From NCBI GenBank assembly GCA_023261805.1, contig JAGDXV010000022.1, positions 1-42,359 on the forward strand: a stretch of 42,359 bases of DNA, written 5' to 3'. Source of the stretch: Candidatus Parvarchaeota archaeon (lineage in GTDB: Archaea; Nanobdellota; Nanobdellia; Parvarchaeales; Parvarchaeaceae). Shown here piece by piece: positions 1-12,000 of the stretch. The notes beneath the pieces were generated by a model. That model saw only the letters and a program-made list of their open reading frames with translations. It made no database searches and was not told the origin of the DNA. Within the stretch, counting starts at the first letter, position 1, and each line of letters starts with the position of its first letter. Both the position numbers and the translations under genes were made by a program.

Positions 1-2
1 GT

Positions 3-938
3 TTGCCGACGCAAGTGGAGGTCCCTGTGATAACGGATCTGTCAGACATATGTCAGGTTGCCCAGACAACATACAAACCAGGCGTAAATCTGAATATAGA
101 ACTGCAGCCAAGCGGTAATGGTTCTATTACCTTTTCTCTTTCACAAGGATTATTTAATACTCTTTGTAACAAAAACAGCAAAATATATCCTCACTCGATG
201 GCGACTTTCATTAATGACATAATCTCTGCAGGTAACAATGGCGGCGGATATGTGAGCATGCTTCTTCCCCCGCAGTATTCTCTCGGAATAACGGAGGGAA
301 ATAACGCAGATCTGTGCTTATTTCAGAATTTAATTCAGCCGGATGGAAATCCTTTCATGGTAACTGGAAATATCAGAGGAAGCAGGTTTTATCGGCAGAG
401 CGAGTATCCTATTCAGTATGGAAGGGAAGAAGTTTGTATCAATCTTACAAACATAACAAACGGCGCATACAGTATTAGTCTCTCGCCTCCTTCACAAAAT
501 TATCTCACAAATGGAAATCTCTCTTTCATCAATAATGCATCCGTCATCGGCTTTTCAATACCGGCCAATTCTTATCCAAATCCATTTTCTTTGGGCTCTC
601 CTTATGTGCAGGCTAACTATATCGCTTCAAATAGATTTTTTACTATAGAACCTTCACTCGGTATAACTTCTCCTTTATATAACACTTTTCTTTCAAAGTT
701 AGCTACCAAATTATCTCCTATGTTTTCGAGTACTGCTCAAGCAGCCATTTCAGCTTCATTCACATTCAGTTCTCCCGGTCCAGATCTTCTCTATTATCAA
801 ACAGGATACACAAATGTAACGTTTGAAGTGAATAAAATCGGAGACAATTATCAGCTAAGTTTTATATCAAATAAGATAGTGTTTGGAGTGTATCCAAATA
901 ATGATAATGAAATAGGAGGTACTTACACGCAAAGTTAG
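3..938 (+). CDS. exported/surface protein, probably truncated by the window start
   Basis: Open frame from the window edge; Asn/Ser/Tyr-rich, several NxS/T sequons (NLT, NIT, NLS); no start signal or leader visible, so the 5' end probably lies upstream. Confidence 0.6.
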   Translation: MPTQVEVPVITDLSDICQVAQTTYKPGVNLNIELQPSGNGSITFSLSQGLFNTLCNKNSKIYPHSMATFINDIISAGNNGGGYVSMLLPPQYSLGITEGNNADLCLFQNLIQPDGNPFMVTGNIRGSRFYRQSEYPIQYGREEVCINLTNITNGAYSISLSPPSQNYLTNGNLSFINNASVIGFSIPANSYPNPFSLGSPYVQANYIASNRFFTIEPSLGITSPLYNTFLSKLATKLSPMFSSTAQAAISASFTFSSPGPDLLYYQTGYTNVTFEVNKIGDNYQLSFISNKIVFGVYPNNDNEIGGTYTQS

Positions 939-941
939 GAT

Positions 942-1769
942 ATGGCTTTACCAGAGTTGATGGGGTTTGCGGATGCAGGGATACTCTTAGCAGCTTTCGC
1001 ACTGTTGCTTGTCGTTCTGTCTTACAATGTATCGCAGATCAATAGCCTTATGATATTTGCCAATGCAAAAGCATTTGTAACGGCGCTCAGCACAAGACTG
1101 GTCACCTCTCCAAACTGTTTTGCATATGAACAGCAGATGCCTTATTATAATCAGCAAGGTTACTCTGGTATTCCTGCAGACAGTGTGAGCATTCAGAGCT
1201 CTGAAACACCAGGCGTAATCAGTTTTTCAAAGTTTATCACAAATAATTTTCTTTCATGTGCTCAATACACTTATTATGGCGGTGCTACAGACGTACCCTT
1301 TAGCAAGACTCTAATACCAGATATGGTGGGTATATCCGTAACATTAACTGACACGCAGGATCCAACAGGCCTCGCTGGGCAGAGGTCGTTGACCTTGTCC
1401 AACTTTCCTCAGTATGAGTATGGATCAGCATTTGTATCCGCTGAGGAAGGTACAGCAAGGGCGGCTGAGGTCGCGGAGGCCGTGTTATTTGTAGGAAGTG
1501 TCGCAATAAATGTTGCGATAGGAGTGCTTACTGCTGGGATATCTTATGCTTCCGGTATAAATGTCAATCTCATAGGAGTACTGGGTTCAAATTCTCATAA
1601 CAGTATAGCTCCACAGTATGTTTTGTCCTATCTTTTGCTTTCAGAGAACCGGTATACAGAGTCAATACCTGTAGTGATACAATTTACCAATCCTGAAAAT
1701 CAACCAACATACACGAACTATGGTGTGATGAAGATAACAGTCTTGTACGGGACTAATTATGGAAGTTAA
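942..1769 (+). CDS. pilin-like exported protein with an N-terminal TM segment
   Basis: N-terminal hydrophobic segment (ADAGILLAAFALLLVVLSYNV) followed by RLVTSPNCFAYE...PGVISFSKF, a pattern I recall from archaeal pilin-like proteins; starts 3 nt after the upstream stop. Confidence 0.6.
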   Translation: MALPELMGFADAGILLAAFALLLVVLSYNVSQINSLMIFANAKAFVTALSTRLVTSPNCFAYEQQMPYYNQQGYSGIPADSVSIQSSETPGVISFSKFITNNFLSCAQYTYYGGATDVPFSKTLIPDMVGISVTLTDTQDPTGLAGQRSLTLSNFPQYEYGSAFVSAEEGTARAAEVAEAVLFVGSVAINVAIGVLTAGISYASGINVNLIGVLGSNSHNSIAPQYVLSYLLLSENRYTESIPVVIQFTNPENQPTYTNYGVMKITVLYGTNYGS

Positions 1770-2328
1770 TAGAAAAGGTCAGATAACACTGATAGATCTT
1801 ATTTTAGCGCCGTTGGTAGCGGTGATACTTTCGGTGATAGCTGTTATGATATTACAGGGATCCACATTTCATCTGATCAATGAGGTTAACATGGAGCCTA
1901 CTGTTGAAGCGTGCAACTTTGGACTTGAAACGCTTTTTTCTTCCTATTATGTTCATACAGCTTCTTCATTGCAATATCTTCAGTCAGCTCATCCGAATCA
2001 GTATGCGGTGGCCACGACAGAACCATTGCAGATCCAGACAGTAAGCTGCGGATATAATTGTTCTGTATCATATGAAGATATTCCTAACACATTGGGAACA
2101 TCATCAGATTTCTATGTAGATTTCATACAGTATTTCGATCCTTTTGCGTTGAGCGTTTTCAATGTTTCCGTTGGGGAAGATGCACCCGAAATGCAGGCCT
2201 TTGGGATGCAGGTGTTTTTGAATAGAGTACCTGCGTTGCCATATACACCATCAGAAGTATGCAGTCTCACTGTATTTAATCCGCAGGATCCAAGCAATCC
2301 ATATACTATCTATGGGGTGATGAGATAA
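1759..2328 (+). CDS. class III signal peptide (pilin-like) protein
   Basis: N-terminus MEVNRKGQITLIDLILAPLVAVILSVIAVMIL: basic KG|Q motif followed by a hydrophobic helix; overlaps the upstream ORF. Confidence 0.65.
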   Translation: MEVNRKGQITLIDLILAPLVAVILSVIAVMILQGSTFHLINEVNMEPTVEACNFGLETLFSSYYVHTASSLQYLQSAHPNQYAVATTEPLQIQTVSCGYNCSVSYEDIPNTLGTSSDFYVDFIQYFDPFALSVFNVSVGEDAPEMQAFGMQVFLNRVPALPYTPSEVCSLTVFNPQDPSNPYTIYGVMR

Positions 2329-5300
2329 TGAGTAAGAAAGGTCAGGTCAATATAATCGCAGTAATAGGGATGATAGCAGCGACAATAATTGCGCTGATGA
2401 ACCTGATGAACTACGTTAATGAATTAGGTCTCAGCTCAGCAATATACATAAACGCACAAAACAGCATCTATCAGGTGGCGGGGATGAAGGATTATATCCT
2501 TCAGCAAGCTCAGTACAACTTTGATAAGGCACAGTTGATGACTGGATTGAATCTTGTGCCATCAACAACTTCATGCGGTTATATAAATGGGACACAGCTA
2601 CTTCCACAATTGGGAATTCCGAAGATATACTATTGGAACACACCTTCTGGTCAGACATGCTTGCCTTACAATTCAGAGATAGAATATGCGATACTTAAGA
2701 TATTGAGTCAACCAAGCTTTTCAACGATTCCCGTGAATAACAGTCCTGACTTCAAAGAGTACATTGACATAAATTTAACACATGAGTCAGGTGATCTGTA
2801 TCAAGGTTCATTCACCTCGCCTGTTTTCAATGGGCAATATGTAATAACTTTGGATAAGTCTCAGGACACCGTCAGTGTGACCTATAATGGTAATACTGTC
2901 GCATCCGGCCCGGTTCTATCCACATATCTTTCTATCGGAAATTACTCCTTCCTTTTGGGTCCGGTTGAGAGCACAGTAACAGGAGTATTAAATCAACCGG
3001 CATATCAGGCATCTTTCTTTTCAGGGTCCTTTGTTTCTCCAAGTTCTCAGTACGGTCTGATAACTTTCAATGGTCAGCAGGCGATAGTATATAGCAACCA
3101 GACAAACGGAATGTTTTCATTCCATTTAGCTATTCTCCAAAATCCGTATGCATACACCCTTTCAGAGGCAGATGGAGGGAAAGTTTATAACCTCATAAAC
3201 GGATCAGACACGACTATAGATGGTGAGCCGTATCTTTTCCTTATTACAAACGATACAAACGGGATATTTTCCCTCTCTCCAGTTGATTACACAACTCTTG
3301 CGATCCAGCCCAATTTTGTCTTCATGAAATACCTTGTTAATTCCTTCCAATTGTCAGGTAGTCAGAATCTCCTATTCCCATCGGAAAAGAATCTGTATGT
3401 ATCCCTTTTCACATTTCCTCTGTATAATCCGCAGGTCTGTGTTTCCTCGAATGTAGGCACCTTTTCTATACAGGACTGCTTAAGTCTCGCCGGGCAGGTC
3501 TCTTCGCAGGATTATCTTAGCAATCTTTTGCAGCTGAGCATCGCCTTCGTAAATCAGTCTTTTCCTATCGGTCAGATAAGCATACAGGGCTTTCCGCAGT
3601 ATCTGATATACAATTATCTGGAAAATGTTATCCATGGCGTAAACATGAGGACGGTCTCCGTGAACGGAAGGCCGAAATATGATTGGTACTCATCATTGAT
3701 TTTTGCGATAGGGTCACCGAATGGGCAACAGTATTTGGAGAATGAGATAAGTTGTGCGAAGGAAAATTATTATGGCACTACAATATACGATTGTTCACAA
3801 ACTCCTTCCTGTCTGAGTACATGCAGAAGTGTTCTTTCACAGACCCTTGGATACGCCATCAACAATCTGCTCAGCAATCAAGAGCAGGAGGAATTAAGTT
3901 TCTTGAGCGGTTATCCATTCTCTGTGAGTGTATTGAATGTATCAGTTTCAGCAGCGGAAGCGGCCAACTGTGGAAGCGGAAGTGCATCGTACAGTTATAC
4001 ATATCAGCCCCCTTCATCAGCAGGAACATCATCAGAAGAAGTATTAGGTGTTCCCATCTCTCTTATATTTGGTTACAAAAATGGACTCAAGCTCACACCA
4101 ACTGAGGGCTGCGGTTTACAGGAGGACCCTCAAACAGCCTGTTATCCTGGCTTCTCAACCACTTTGTCTGGAAATTCCAAATCTGGTTTTGATATATTCT
4201 CTTGCTGCTCACCGATATTAGCAAACCAATTCCTAAATAGGACATGCATCGCTAACCTTGGTACGAATAACAGAGCAGTAGCAGAATACATAAACTACTC
4301 AACCGGCCCTCAAAACAACGGTATATGTAGCGCAGGGACGCAAGATGGGCAAACTTATTACTATTGCAATCATTTTATTTTTAATGAAACGAATCCCCTG
4401 TTCGAACCGCAAGGATATATATCGGATTGGGTTCTTCACAGCAATTCCTGTCCAAGTACGATAACTATCGCTGGCCAAACTTTCTCTCAAGGAAATAAGG
4501 ATTACGATATATTATCAGAATACGGCGGTGGTACAAGTCAACCGACTTACTCCCTTTACAACTGGACTTCAGCTTACATTGACAATTTGGATTTGGCAAA
4601 CATATCCGTTCACATGTCAGCAAATTTGGGCGGTGCTGCACCGAACTTAGCCGTCATATTCTCCAGCGGGAATATATCATCTTCTCAGAAGCTCAGTTCT
4701 CCAGCCTTTGCGGTCGATGTGGACATACATGACGGCTCAACCTTTGCTTATAATTCTAATGCAGGGATGATGACAAATGTAGGTGCCGGGGCCGTATACG
4801 CATCCACTGGAAATAATCAAGTGGTCGTTGATAAATCTTGTCTGTCGGGCGAGTGTACTGTGGTGGCCTACGAGAATTCAAGGGAAGCTCTGAATCAATC
4901 CTTCTCCAGCGGTAGCGAGACAGAATCGCTAGGAATATCAACAGGTTCATTACCGTCAAATGTTATTGTACCTGAGTTTTTCGTTACAAATTACTTCCCA
5001 AGCTATGCACCAAAAATAATCATATCATCATATCAGCCAGCCACATTTTTGAATCGTGGCCTGCCAAGCGCAAGTGCTTTTAATATAAGCTACAAATATT
5101 TGGGTCAGACTTACTTCAACGTGATTTCTATAGAAAACGGCAGGAAGTTACCTGCATCCTATCAGCTTGAGGTTCCCCTGACCTCACAGTTTTATGTTTC
5201 ACAGATGTTTCCCAACGAGATAAAAGTTTTTGCAGTATATTCACTTGGAAATGTTAAAGAATTAAGCTGGTGGAATGAGACACCAATCTCTGTTGGGTCT

Positions 5301-6017
5301 CCGCTATGGATAAATATCACAAACAATCCTCCAAGAACCATTTACATTGTCTATGGTCAGGGCGTTGCGTACAACAGTGATTCATACGCTGACAATGGAT
5401 CAAAAGTTTTTCCAGTCTTCTTTTCGAACATCACTCTTCCTTCATCCGAGAGCTTTTCCTTGCTTTATCCTGCAATGCCGTCAGATAATTCGACCGTCAG
5501 CAGCGCCGGACTAGTCCTTCAGCAGAATTCACCCATTCCGCCTTACATTTACAACGTAAGCAGCGGAAGGTTCTATGAGCAATTCGCCTGTGTTACGAAG
5601 TCCTCTATGCTACTCGTAAATGCTTCTTATGCATCTTCATTGCCTTCTATTAACCTTCAGGATCTTTATGGAGCATATGATCCTCTTTATCCAAATCTTT
5701 ATATAATAGGAACTTCCACCCCCTCGGCTCAAGCATCTTCTTTTGTAACAACTTTCTACGCTACCAATTTGCTGCAAGGTGCAACTTGGGAAGTAACTTA
5801 TGATGGAATAGAGAAAACGTCTACAAATCCAACCATCTCTTTCGTCACCCCTCTGGGAACTTATCCGTTTACGATAGGTGGGTCGGTTGCCATTTCTACG
5901 TGCTATGACTATTTTGGAGCTCCTTCTGTGACGAGTGGAAATGAGCTTGCTGGCGGTTCAGTCAGTGTGACCTATGATTATCATGGGGTTCCAACCCATG
6001 CTCCGGGGTGCGGATGA
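2328..6017 (+). CDS. large surface protein with class III (pilin-like) signal and DUF2341-like segment
   Basis: N-terminus MSKKGQVNIIAVIGMIAATIIALMNLMNYV; 1229 aa, many sequons and Cys; overlaps the upstream stop (TAATG). Confidence 0.7.
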   Translation: MSKKGQVNIIAVIGMIAATIIALMNLMNYVNELGLSSAIYINAQNSIYQVAGMKDYILQQAQYNFDKAQLMTGLNLVPSTTSCGYINGTQLLPQLGIPKIYYWNTPSGQTCLPYNSEIEYAILKILSQPSFSTIPVNNSPDFKEYIDINLTHESGDLYQGSFTSPVFNGQYVITLDKSQDTVSVTYNGNTVASGPVLSTYLSIGNYSFLLGPVESTVTGVLNQPAYQASFFSGSFVSPSSQYGLITFNGQQAIVYSNQTNGMFSFHLAILQNPYAYTLSEADGGKVYNLINGSDTTIDGEPYLFLITNDTNGIFSLSPVDYTTLAIQPNFVFMKYLVNSFQLSGSQNLLFPSEKNLYVSLFTFPLYNPQVCVSSNVGTFSIQDCLSLAGQVSSQDYLSNLLQLSIAFVNQSFPIGQISIQGFPQYLIYNYLENVIHGVNMRTVSVNGRPKYDWYSSLIFAIGSPNGQQYLENEISCAKENYYGTTIYDCSQTPSCLSTCRSVLSQTLGYAINNLLSNQEQEELSFLSGYPFSVSVLNVSVSAAEAANCGSGSASYSYTYQPPSSAGTSSEEVLGVPISLIFGYKNGLKLTPTEGCGLQEDPQTACYPGFSTTLSGNSKSGFDIFSCCSPILANQFLNRTCIANLGTNNRAVAEYINYSTGPQNNGICSAGTQDGQTYYYCNHFIFNETNPLFEPQGYISDWVLHSNSCPSTITIAGQTFSQGNKDYDILSEYGGGTSQPTYSLYNWTSAYIDNLDLANISVHMSANLGGAAPNLAVIFSSGNISSSQKLSSPAFAVDVDIHDGSTFAYNSNAGMMTNVGAGAVYASTGNNQVVVDKSCLSGECTVVAYENSREALNQSFSSGSETESLGISTGSLPSNVIVPEFFVTNYFPSYAPKIIISSYQPATFLNRGLPSASAFNISYKYLGQTYFNVISIENGRKLPASYQLEVPLTSQFYVSQMFPNEIKVFAVYSLGNVKELSWWNETPISVGSPLWINITNNPPRTIYIVYGQGVAYNSDSYADNGSKVFPVFFSNITLPSSESFSLLYPAMPSDNSTVSSAGLVLQQNSPIPPYIYNVSSGRFYEQFACVTKSSMLLVNASYASSLPSINLQDLYGAYDPLYPNLYIIGTSTPSAQASSFVTTFYATNLLQGATWEVTYDGIEKTSTNPTISFVTPLGTYPFTIGGSVAISTCYDYFGAPSVTSGNELAGGSVSVTYDYHGVPTHAPGCG

Positions 6018-6080
6018 AAAGATAAATATGAGATACGGGAAAAATCTTAATAGTGAGCGGCTTGGCGAACAGAATCACAA

Positions 6081-6088
6081 GGTGGTGA
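6081..6088 (+). promoter_or_regulatory. Shine-Dalgarno-like site for the giant ORF
   Basis: ggtggtga immediately 5' of ATG at 6090. Confidence 0.6.
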
Positions 6089-6089
6089 T

Positions 6090-9000
6090 ATGGCAATAAC
6101 AAGACTGAATGGTTTTCTACTGTCTATCCTTTTTTTATTAGTTATAGTTTTCGTTTTCAGTTTTTCTGCGAGTAGAAATACTGTTAATTCTACTCCTGTA
6201 GGTAACTCCATTTTATCTCCATATGTATTATCGAGCTTAAACAAAACAGTTTCAAGTGTTGATTCAATAAGCAGTCTGGATCCATCATTTTCAAATTTGA
6301 TATCCAATAATGAGTATATTTGTCCTTCTTATCCATGCGCCTTGAACAGCAGCATTTGGAACACTTACTCCCAACTTGCTGAACAATCAGGAACACTTTC
6401 AAGTATCTTCTCAATTTTAACAACCAGTATCCTTGGTATACTCTCCGTTCCTTTGAACAACGGATTCGATCAAGTTAACCAGTTTATACCAGGTGCCGTA
6501 AGTGGCACTACCTGCATTGCTCCATCCTCATTTTCTTATTATGGCCCTTTTTTGCCGTCTGGTTCGACTGACACTTCATACAGTGATTTCACGGGCTTCT
6601 TTGGATATCCTCAGGAGAGTACTATCACGCCAGAATATAATGTCAAATTTCCTTCTTTGTTTTCTGGGATAATAAATCTGACGGAAGTATTGACTTTTAA
6701 TCTAGCTGAGGGCAGTGTTAGATCTCCTTATGATGAACCAGGTTCAAAGGGAGTCTATAACATAATTGAATGGGGTCAGAGCTCGCTTCACTATTATCCT
6801 GGCACTAGTTACATGTATGCGGAGAGCACTGATGCAGATCTTTATGTGAATGCATCGCCCGGTCAATCCAGTATGATATCTGGGAACACTTTTATAGTGC
6901 CTGCAATATCTTGCGGTGCAACTGCTACTCCGCCCGTTTTAATCGGCACGACGTATGCAGTTCCTCTAACTTCCGGGTTTGTACCCGCTGTTGGTCTGGC
7001 GGCACAGTCTTCAGTAGGATCGATAGTTAAATCACTTGTTGTAAACGAGTTTTCGAGTGATGACATGTTCTGGTCTTTTTATCAGTATGAGGGCCAGTTC
7101 CCGCAGCTTGCTGTTAAAACACTGAAATCGGATTTCAACTTCACTGAGCCCTCGTTGAATTATGCCGCTTTTCCACCTGGAAACAATGGGGATTCACAAT
7201 ATATTAACAATTCAGGTTTCTTTTCGGTTCCTGTTAATGCAACTTTATTCTTTGGGCAGCAGTTTAATCAGCAGAACTTCTTTGTGTACGAAAGCAACAA
7301 TACAATTTTAACATATCAAACAAGTTCAGATACTCCATCCCTTGCAGATGCTACTAAGGTTTCAAATGTTTCAGCATATTCTGTCCCGAACTTAGTGCCT
7401 GCATATTGGCCTTTCTTAGGCGTATTCGGGGGTTCTTTTGGGTCGAGTAGCGGTCCAGATCCTGCTCTCATATACGATACTTTCAAGGTAGATGGGATTC
7501 TCCCGGTTTGTAATATCGGAAATGGGTACAGTTACTGCACCATGAACAACGCAACGAGCGTAAATCCGATATCACCATACAGGCTTTGGGATTATGAAGT
7601 TAGTGGAAATACTTATAGAACAGGATCAATGTTTGGTGGCAGAACAACAACTCAAAACATAGGAACTTGCCATAACGGAATATGTGCTGTTCAGCCGCAG
7701 TCATATTCTGAGCCGCTGAATCAAAATCCGTATGCTCCGGGTTACGATCCGAACGATGTTTACATTAATACTCTGGAAGAAGATGCTCTGAACAGTTTCT
7801 GTTTCTATGGAGATAATTTTGATACATCAACCGGAGTTTACGATTCGCCGAGCTATACAAGGATAATTCCTCCTCTTTCATCAGAGAACTACACTGTAGC
7901 TTTAGGGAAGTGTAATGGCTTTTTCAATAGCACGGATTGCTTTGGCAGTAGTAATGGGAACTATCTCAATTTTGAATCGGGAATATTTTTATCCAAAGTT
8001 TCATGTACATCAAACGGGATATATCCAACTAATGTTACAGATGCATGGATAAGCAGCGTATCGATAGCTAACAATGCTGGGCAATTCTGTGGTTACTTCG
8101 GTGGTAAGAAGGCTCCAGTGAATCCAGTGACGTTTACTGGACTAGGTCAGCTTTATGCCAACAACACAGTTTTCACCGATACGGTTTCCTCCTGTCCTAG
8201 TTTTAATAACGGTTCTGCTTATGTCAATCTACTCGTGACGGTCCAAAACGTTGGTAATTCCTACATCACTGCCCCCTATTTGTATGTTTTGTATGGAAAT
8301 GTTCAACCGAGTCAGATGTTTTATGCAGAGCAGAATACACCGCAAAATGATTACGAGCTTTATCAGACTTTTCTTCTGAACATGAACTCTCAGTCAAGTG
8401 GGCTGATCCAATTGAGATATCTTAATGGGGGACCGCAAGAAGACATGTTCTTCTCAAGGCCCGGAAATTCAGCTCAGGATATCCCTATCTCCGAACTGTT
8501 TTCTGGGGATCAGGAGTATGTAAACGGTCCATACAACAATTCGCTGTTAGGAATGTGGCTGGATTATAATGGAAAAATAATAAGGACTTCGAATACCTTT
8601 CTGTCTTACTCCAATTCAGGCAATACTTTTCCAACTGTTATAATACCTGGAGGAAAGGCATCCTTTGATATAGAAATTCCCCTTCCAGTTTTTGAGATGC
8701 TTCTGAAGAACAACGAAAAGATAGGGATATACTTTGGAAACATGTTCAATGTTAATTGGTGGAACACACAGATTGGTCAACAATACGTTCCTTCAAGCAC
8801 CTCAAACTCAACTTATACCCACAATACTGAATATCTTGATCCTTCATCTTCTTATCCTATGCCGATCTGGCAATACATAGTCGGATCGGAGATGAACATT
8901 GGAAATTCTGTTTTCAAATCCGTTTCAATCTACTCGGATAGTTTCAGTTTGTCGGTTTCGGCTGATAACAATAATGCAAGCATACTTGATTTGGGTGTCA

Positions 9001-12000
9001 GTACAAACATATTGAAATTCAATGGAAGCGGTTTGTATAACCTGACTAAGATTCAAGAGGGATCGAACGGCGTCGGTCCTTTATCAGGTTCTTCTTTGAC
9101 CTGCTTTGCTACGCAGGACAACATGAACGACTTTGACGTTTTCTGGAGCGTTCACGCGGCTTCGTCATCAAATCTTAAGTTTTTGATGGAGAAATACTAC
9201 GGTGAAAATGCCTATCAAAATGAGATAATTAATATTTGGCGTGGGCTTGTATTCATGCCGTATGCTTCGAATGTCGTTTTGAACTACAATAATCTCCCGT
9301 ACTTCCCAACTGATACGGCATCCTTTTCTCTGGAGGAGCCTGCTATTAATTCTTCTTCTACCGTGAATCAAAAGATCGGTTTCGTTTCGCTTCAGGAGAC
9401 CGGGGAACAATCCTCCCTGAAGGCGCTTTCCGATGTTTATCATACGCTAAATACGACGAGAGTGAATATTTCGCAGGCTTTTCCTACGCCAGCAAGTATG
9501 TACGGTTTCTCGATATCTGCCCTCGTCCCAATTAAAAATCAATCGATTCTGAAGATAGGCGCTATGACTCAGGTATCGAATTCTTCTCCTTTCTCCGATA
9601 TTCCGGTATCTATCACTTTGCTTAATGCTGATGGATCCACTTGTTTGTCTGGAGTGTATCCGACAGATCAGTATGGTGTTGTCAATATCACAGAAGCATG
9701 CAGTGGACTGGAAGGCGGTAAGGCCATAATTACTTCTCCTTCAGGGCCGTTCAGCGTCACAATGTATAACAATACTCCTTTGAATATCACAAATACCTCC
9801 TATAACGGAGCCATGGTTGTGGCCGGGAATTTCTCTAGCTTTTCTTCCAACAACGGGTATAGAGTTACTTTGAACTTGGCCAATTCGGTTTTCAACGGTA
9901 ATGGAGTCTCATTTACGTTCTCCTATATTCCGGAATCGTTAGTTTACAAAAATTCCTTGCTCTATCTGTATTATCTTAATGGGACTCCATTTAACTGTAA
10001 TCCCGTGGATGAAAACATCTTCGGGGTTAGCACTTTGGCTCCTGGAGAATACAGACTTTACAATGGCTCAATACTTTGTTCAATCAATTCTCCATTCAAC
10101 TATCTCCGTGCTGTCTTTTTCAACGTCACAAACGGCGCATATCTTGGTGGAGGAGACATAGAAAGTGGATTGATGATAGCATACAATCAATCTTCGCAGG
10201 GCAATTTGTTGAAGTTTTGGTATAATGGCAAGCCAGTGACTTCCCAGGACGTCAACATGTCGGAAATATTTCCATCTCAATCACCGCCATATTATACAGC
10301 AAACAGTTGTGTTCAAAACCAGCTGATCACGAATGGTGTCCTTAATCTATCTGATTCAAGTGTGTCTTCTTGCAGTTCACTGGGAAATGGGCAAAATTAT
10401 ACTATTGATTTATATGTTAGTTCTGGTGGGGTAATGACGAAGGTCTCCGCTGCAATTTTCAATCTGTCTTTGCCGGCATCGGGAAGTGGGATGATTTCGA
10501 TGTCTCCGCAAGTAGTTTTGGATGCTCCATCGGGCATACAGAACTTAACTATAAACAATCCTAGTGTACCTACCCCTGTCTTCTTCAGCGTGGCTTCAAC
10601 CGCTGTTACATCTTGCAACGACATCAGGTTAATACAACCGAGTGGAAATGCATTCCCATATGAGGAAATTCCTTTCCAGGTAGTTTCAAATGTAAGTCTA
10701 TGCGATTATGTGTTTATTGCCCGGCCATCTTTATCTGGGAGTAAGATAACATATGAAATCTATAGGTCGACGCAACCGGCGATCCCATACTCATCTAATT
10801 GGGGTAGCTTTTCGAATGATGTTTACTATTATAAAATTAAAGCTGATAACTATTCAGCGGATCTTCTTCCGAATTGTATGGCCTCTTTGGGTCCTTGTCT
10901 TTCTAATGTCACCGCTTTTGGAAAGTCTGTTGGTACTTTGCTTTTGAACAATGCTTCCGCTTATTCTACTGAAATGAGACCGGTGGCAAGCGGGCCAGTC
11001 ATGAACTGCATAGACGTTTTGTATACTTCCTCATATACATTAAAGCTTCCGGTCAGCGGGTTTGGAGGATTAAATTACAACCTTAATAGACTTTATCAGA
11101 TAGCCACTCCTTCTCAGCAGATAATAAGTTCTTACTGTTTCTTTAGAGGAAGCGACGTTATCCTTGATTATATTTCAATGACGGGCCCTCAAGTTCCGTT
11201 TAGTTTAGAAAATAAACTTAACACTACTTTCATATCTGCTCAGTCTGGAAATGGTTTATCAATGGGCCTTCCAAAGCCAATCTCTACCTCTTGCCTAAGC
11301 AGTACGACAGCTTCATATACAACGACGACTGTTGGTGTTGGTGGAAGCACAACAACCTATGTTATCTCCCCAAACTGTTTGTCAATACCTCCTCCGCCTC
11401 AAGAACCCAACATGAAAAATGTTACATTGCCAAGCTCCTATTTCAATACAGCTAATGGTCCGTTTTTCTGTCTTGGTCAAACCTATCCAACTTATACACC
11501 TCAATTTGAATTTTACTCCACTGGTACACAAGCTGATTCGTATGGAAATTACAACAATATGTCTGGCGGTCTAAGTTACCTTTATACTCCTGGTAATTAT
11601 AGTATCACAACTCAGTATGGAAATACGATATACTATGATACTTGCATACCACCGAGTGGAACTGCGGAGACTGTAAATACGCTCAATGAGCCAAAGTTCT
11701 ATTTTGGTTCTTCAATTGGGCAGCCATATGATGGCTCTTCAGGGGAAAATTATCTTGAGAAAAACGTGGCGATGACAGCGATTAAGAACACAGGTGTTTC
11801 AAGCAACATACTCTTTAATCCAAATGGCGGTGAACTCATAGGAAAGTGTCCGATCAATACATCGATAAGTGATTACACATTTTGTATCAAGCCTGTAGGA
11901 AGCCAGTACTTTTATCCAACCAATTCATATCCAGGTGGACTTGAAGGGCTTCCAAATAATCGTTCGAGTGTTTACAATTATCCAATAGGGGGCGGCTGCC

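Noticed and set aside
3752-4105. 117-aa + strand ORF
   Set aside because: Overlaps the 1229-aa surface protein in another frame; no leader, family or promoter.
6018-6089. Possible frameshift joining the 1229- and 2663-aa ORFs
   Set aside because: A clean stop, 72-nt spacer, SD motif and a new N-terminal membrane anchor show two separate genes.
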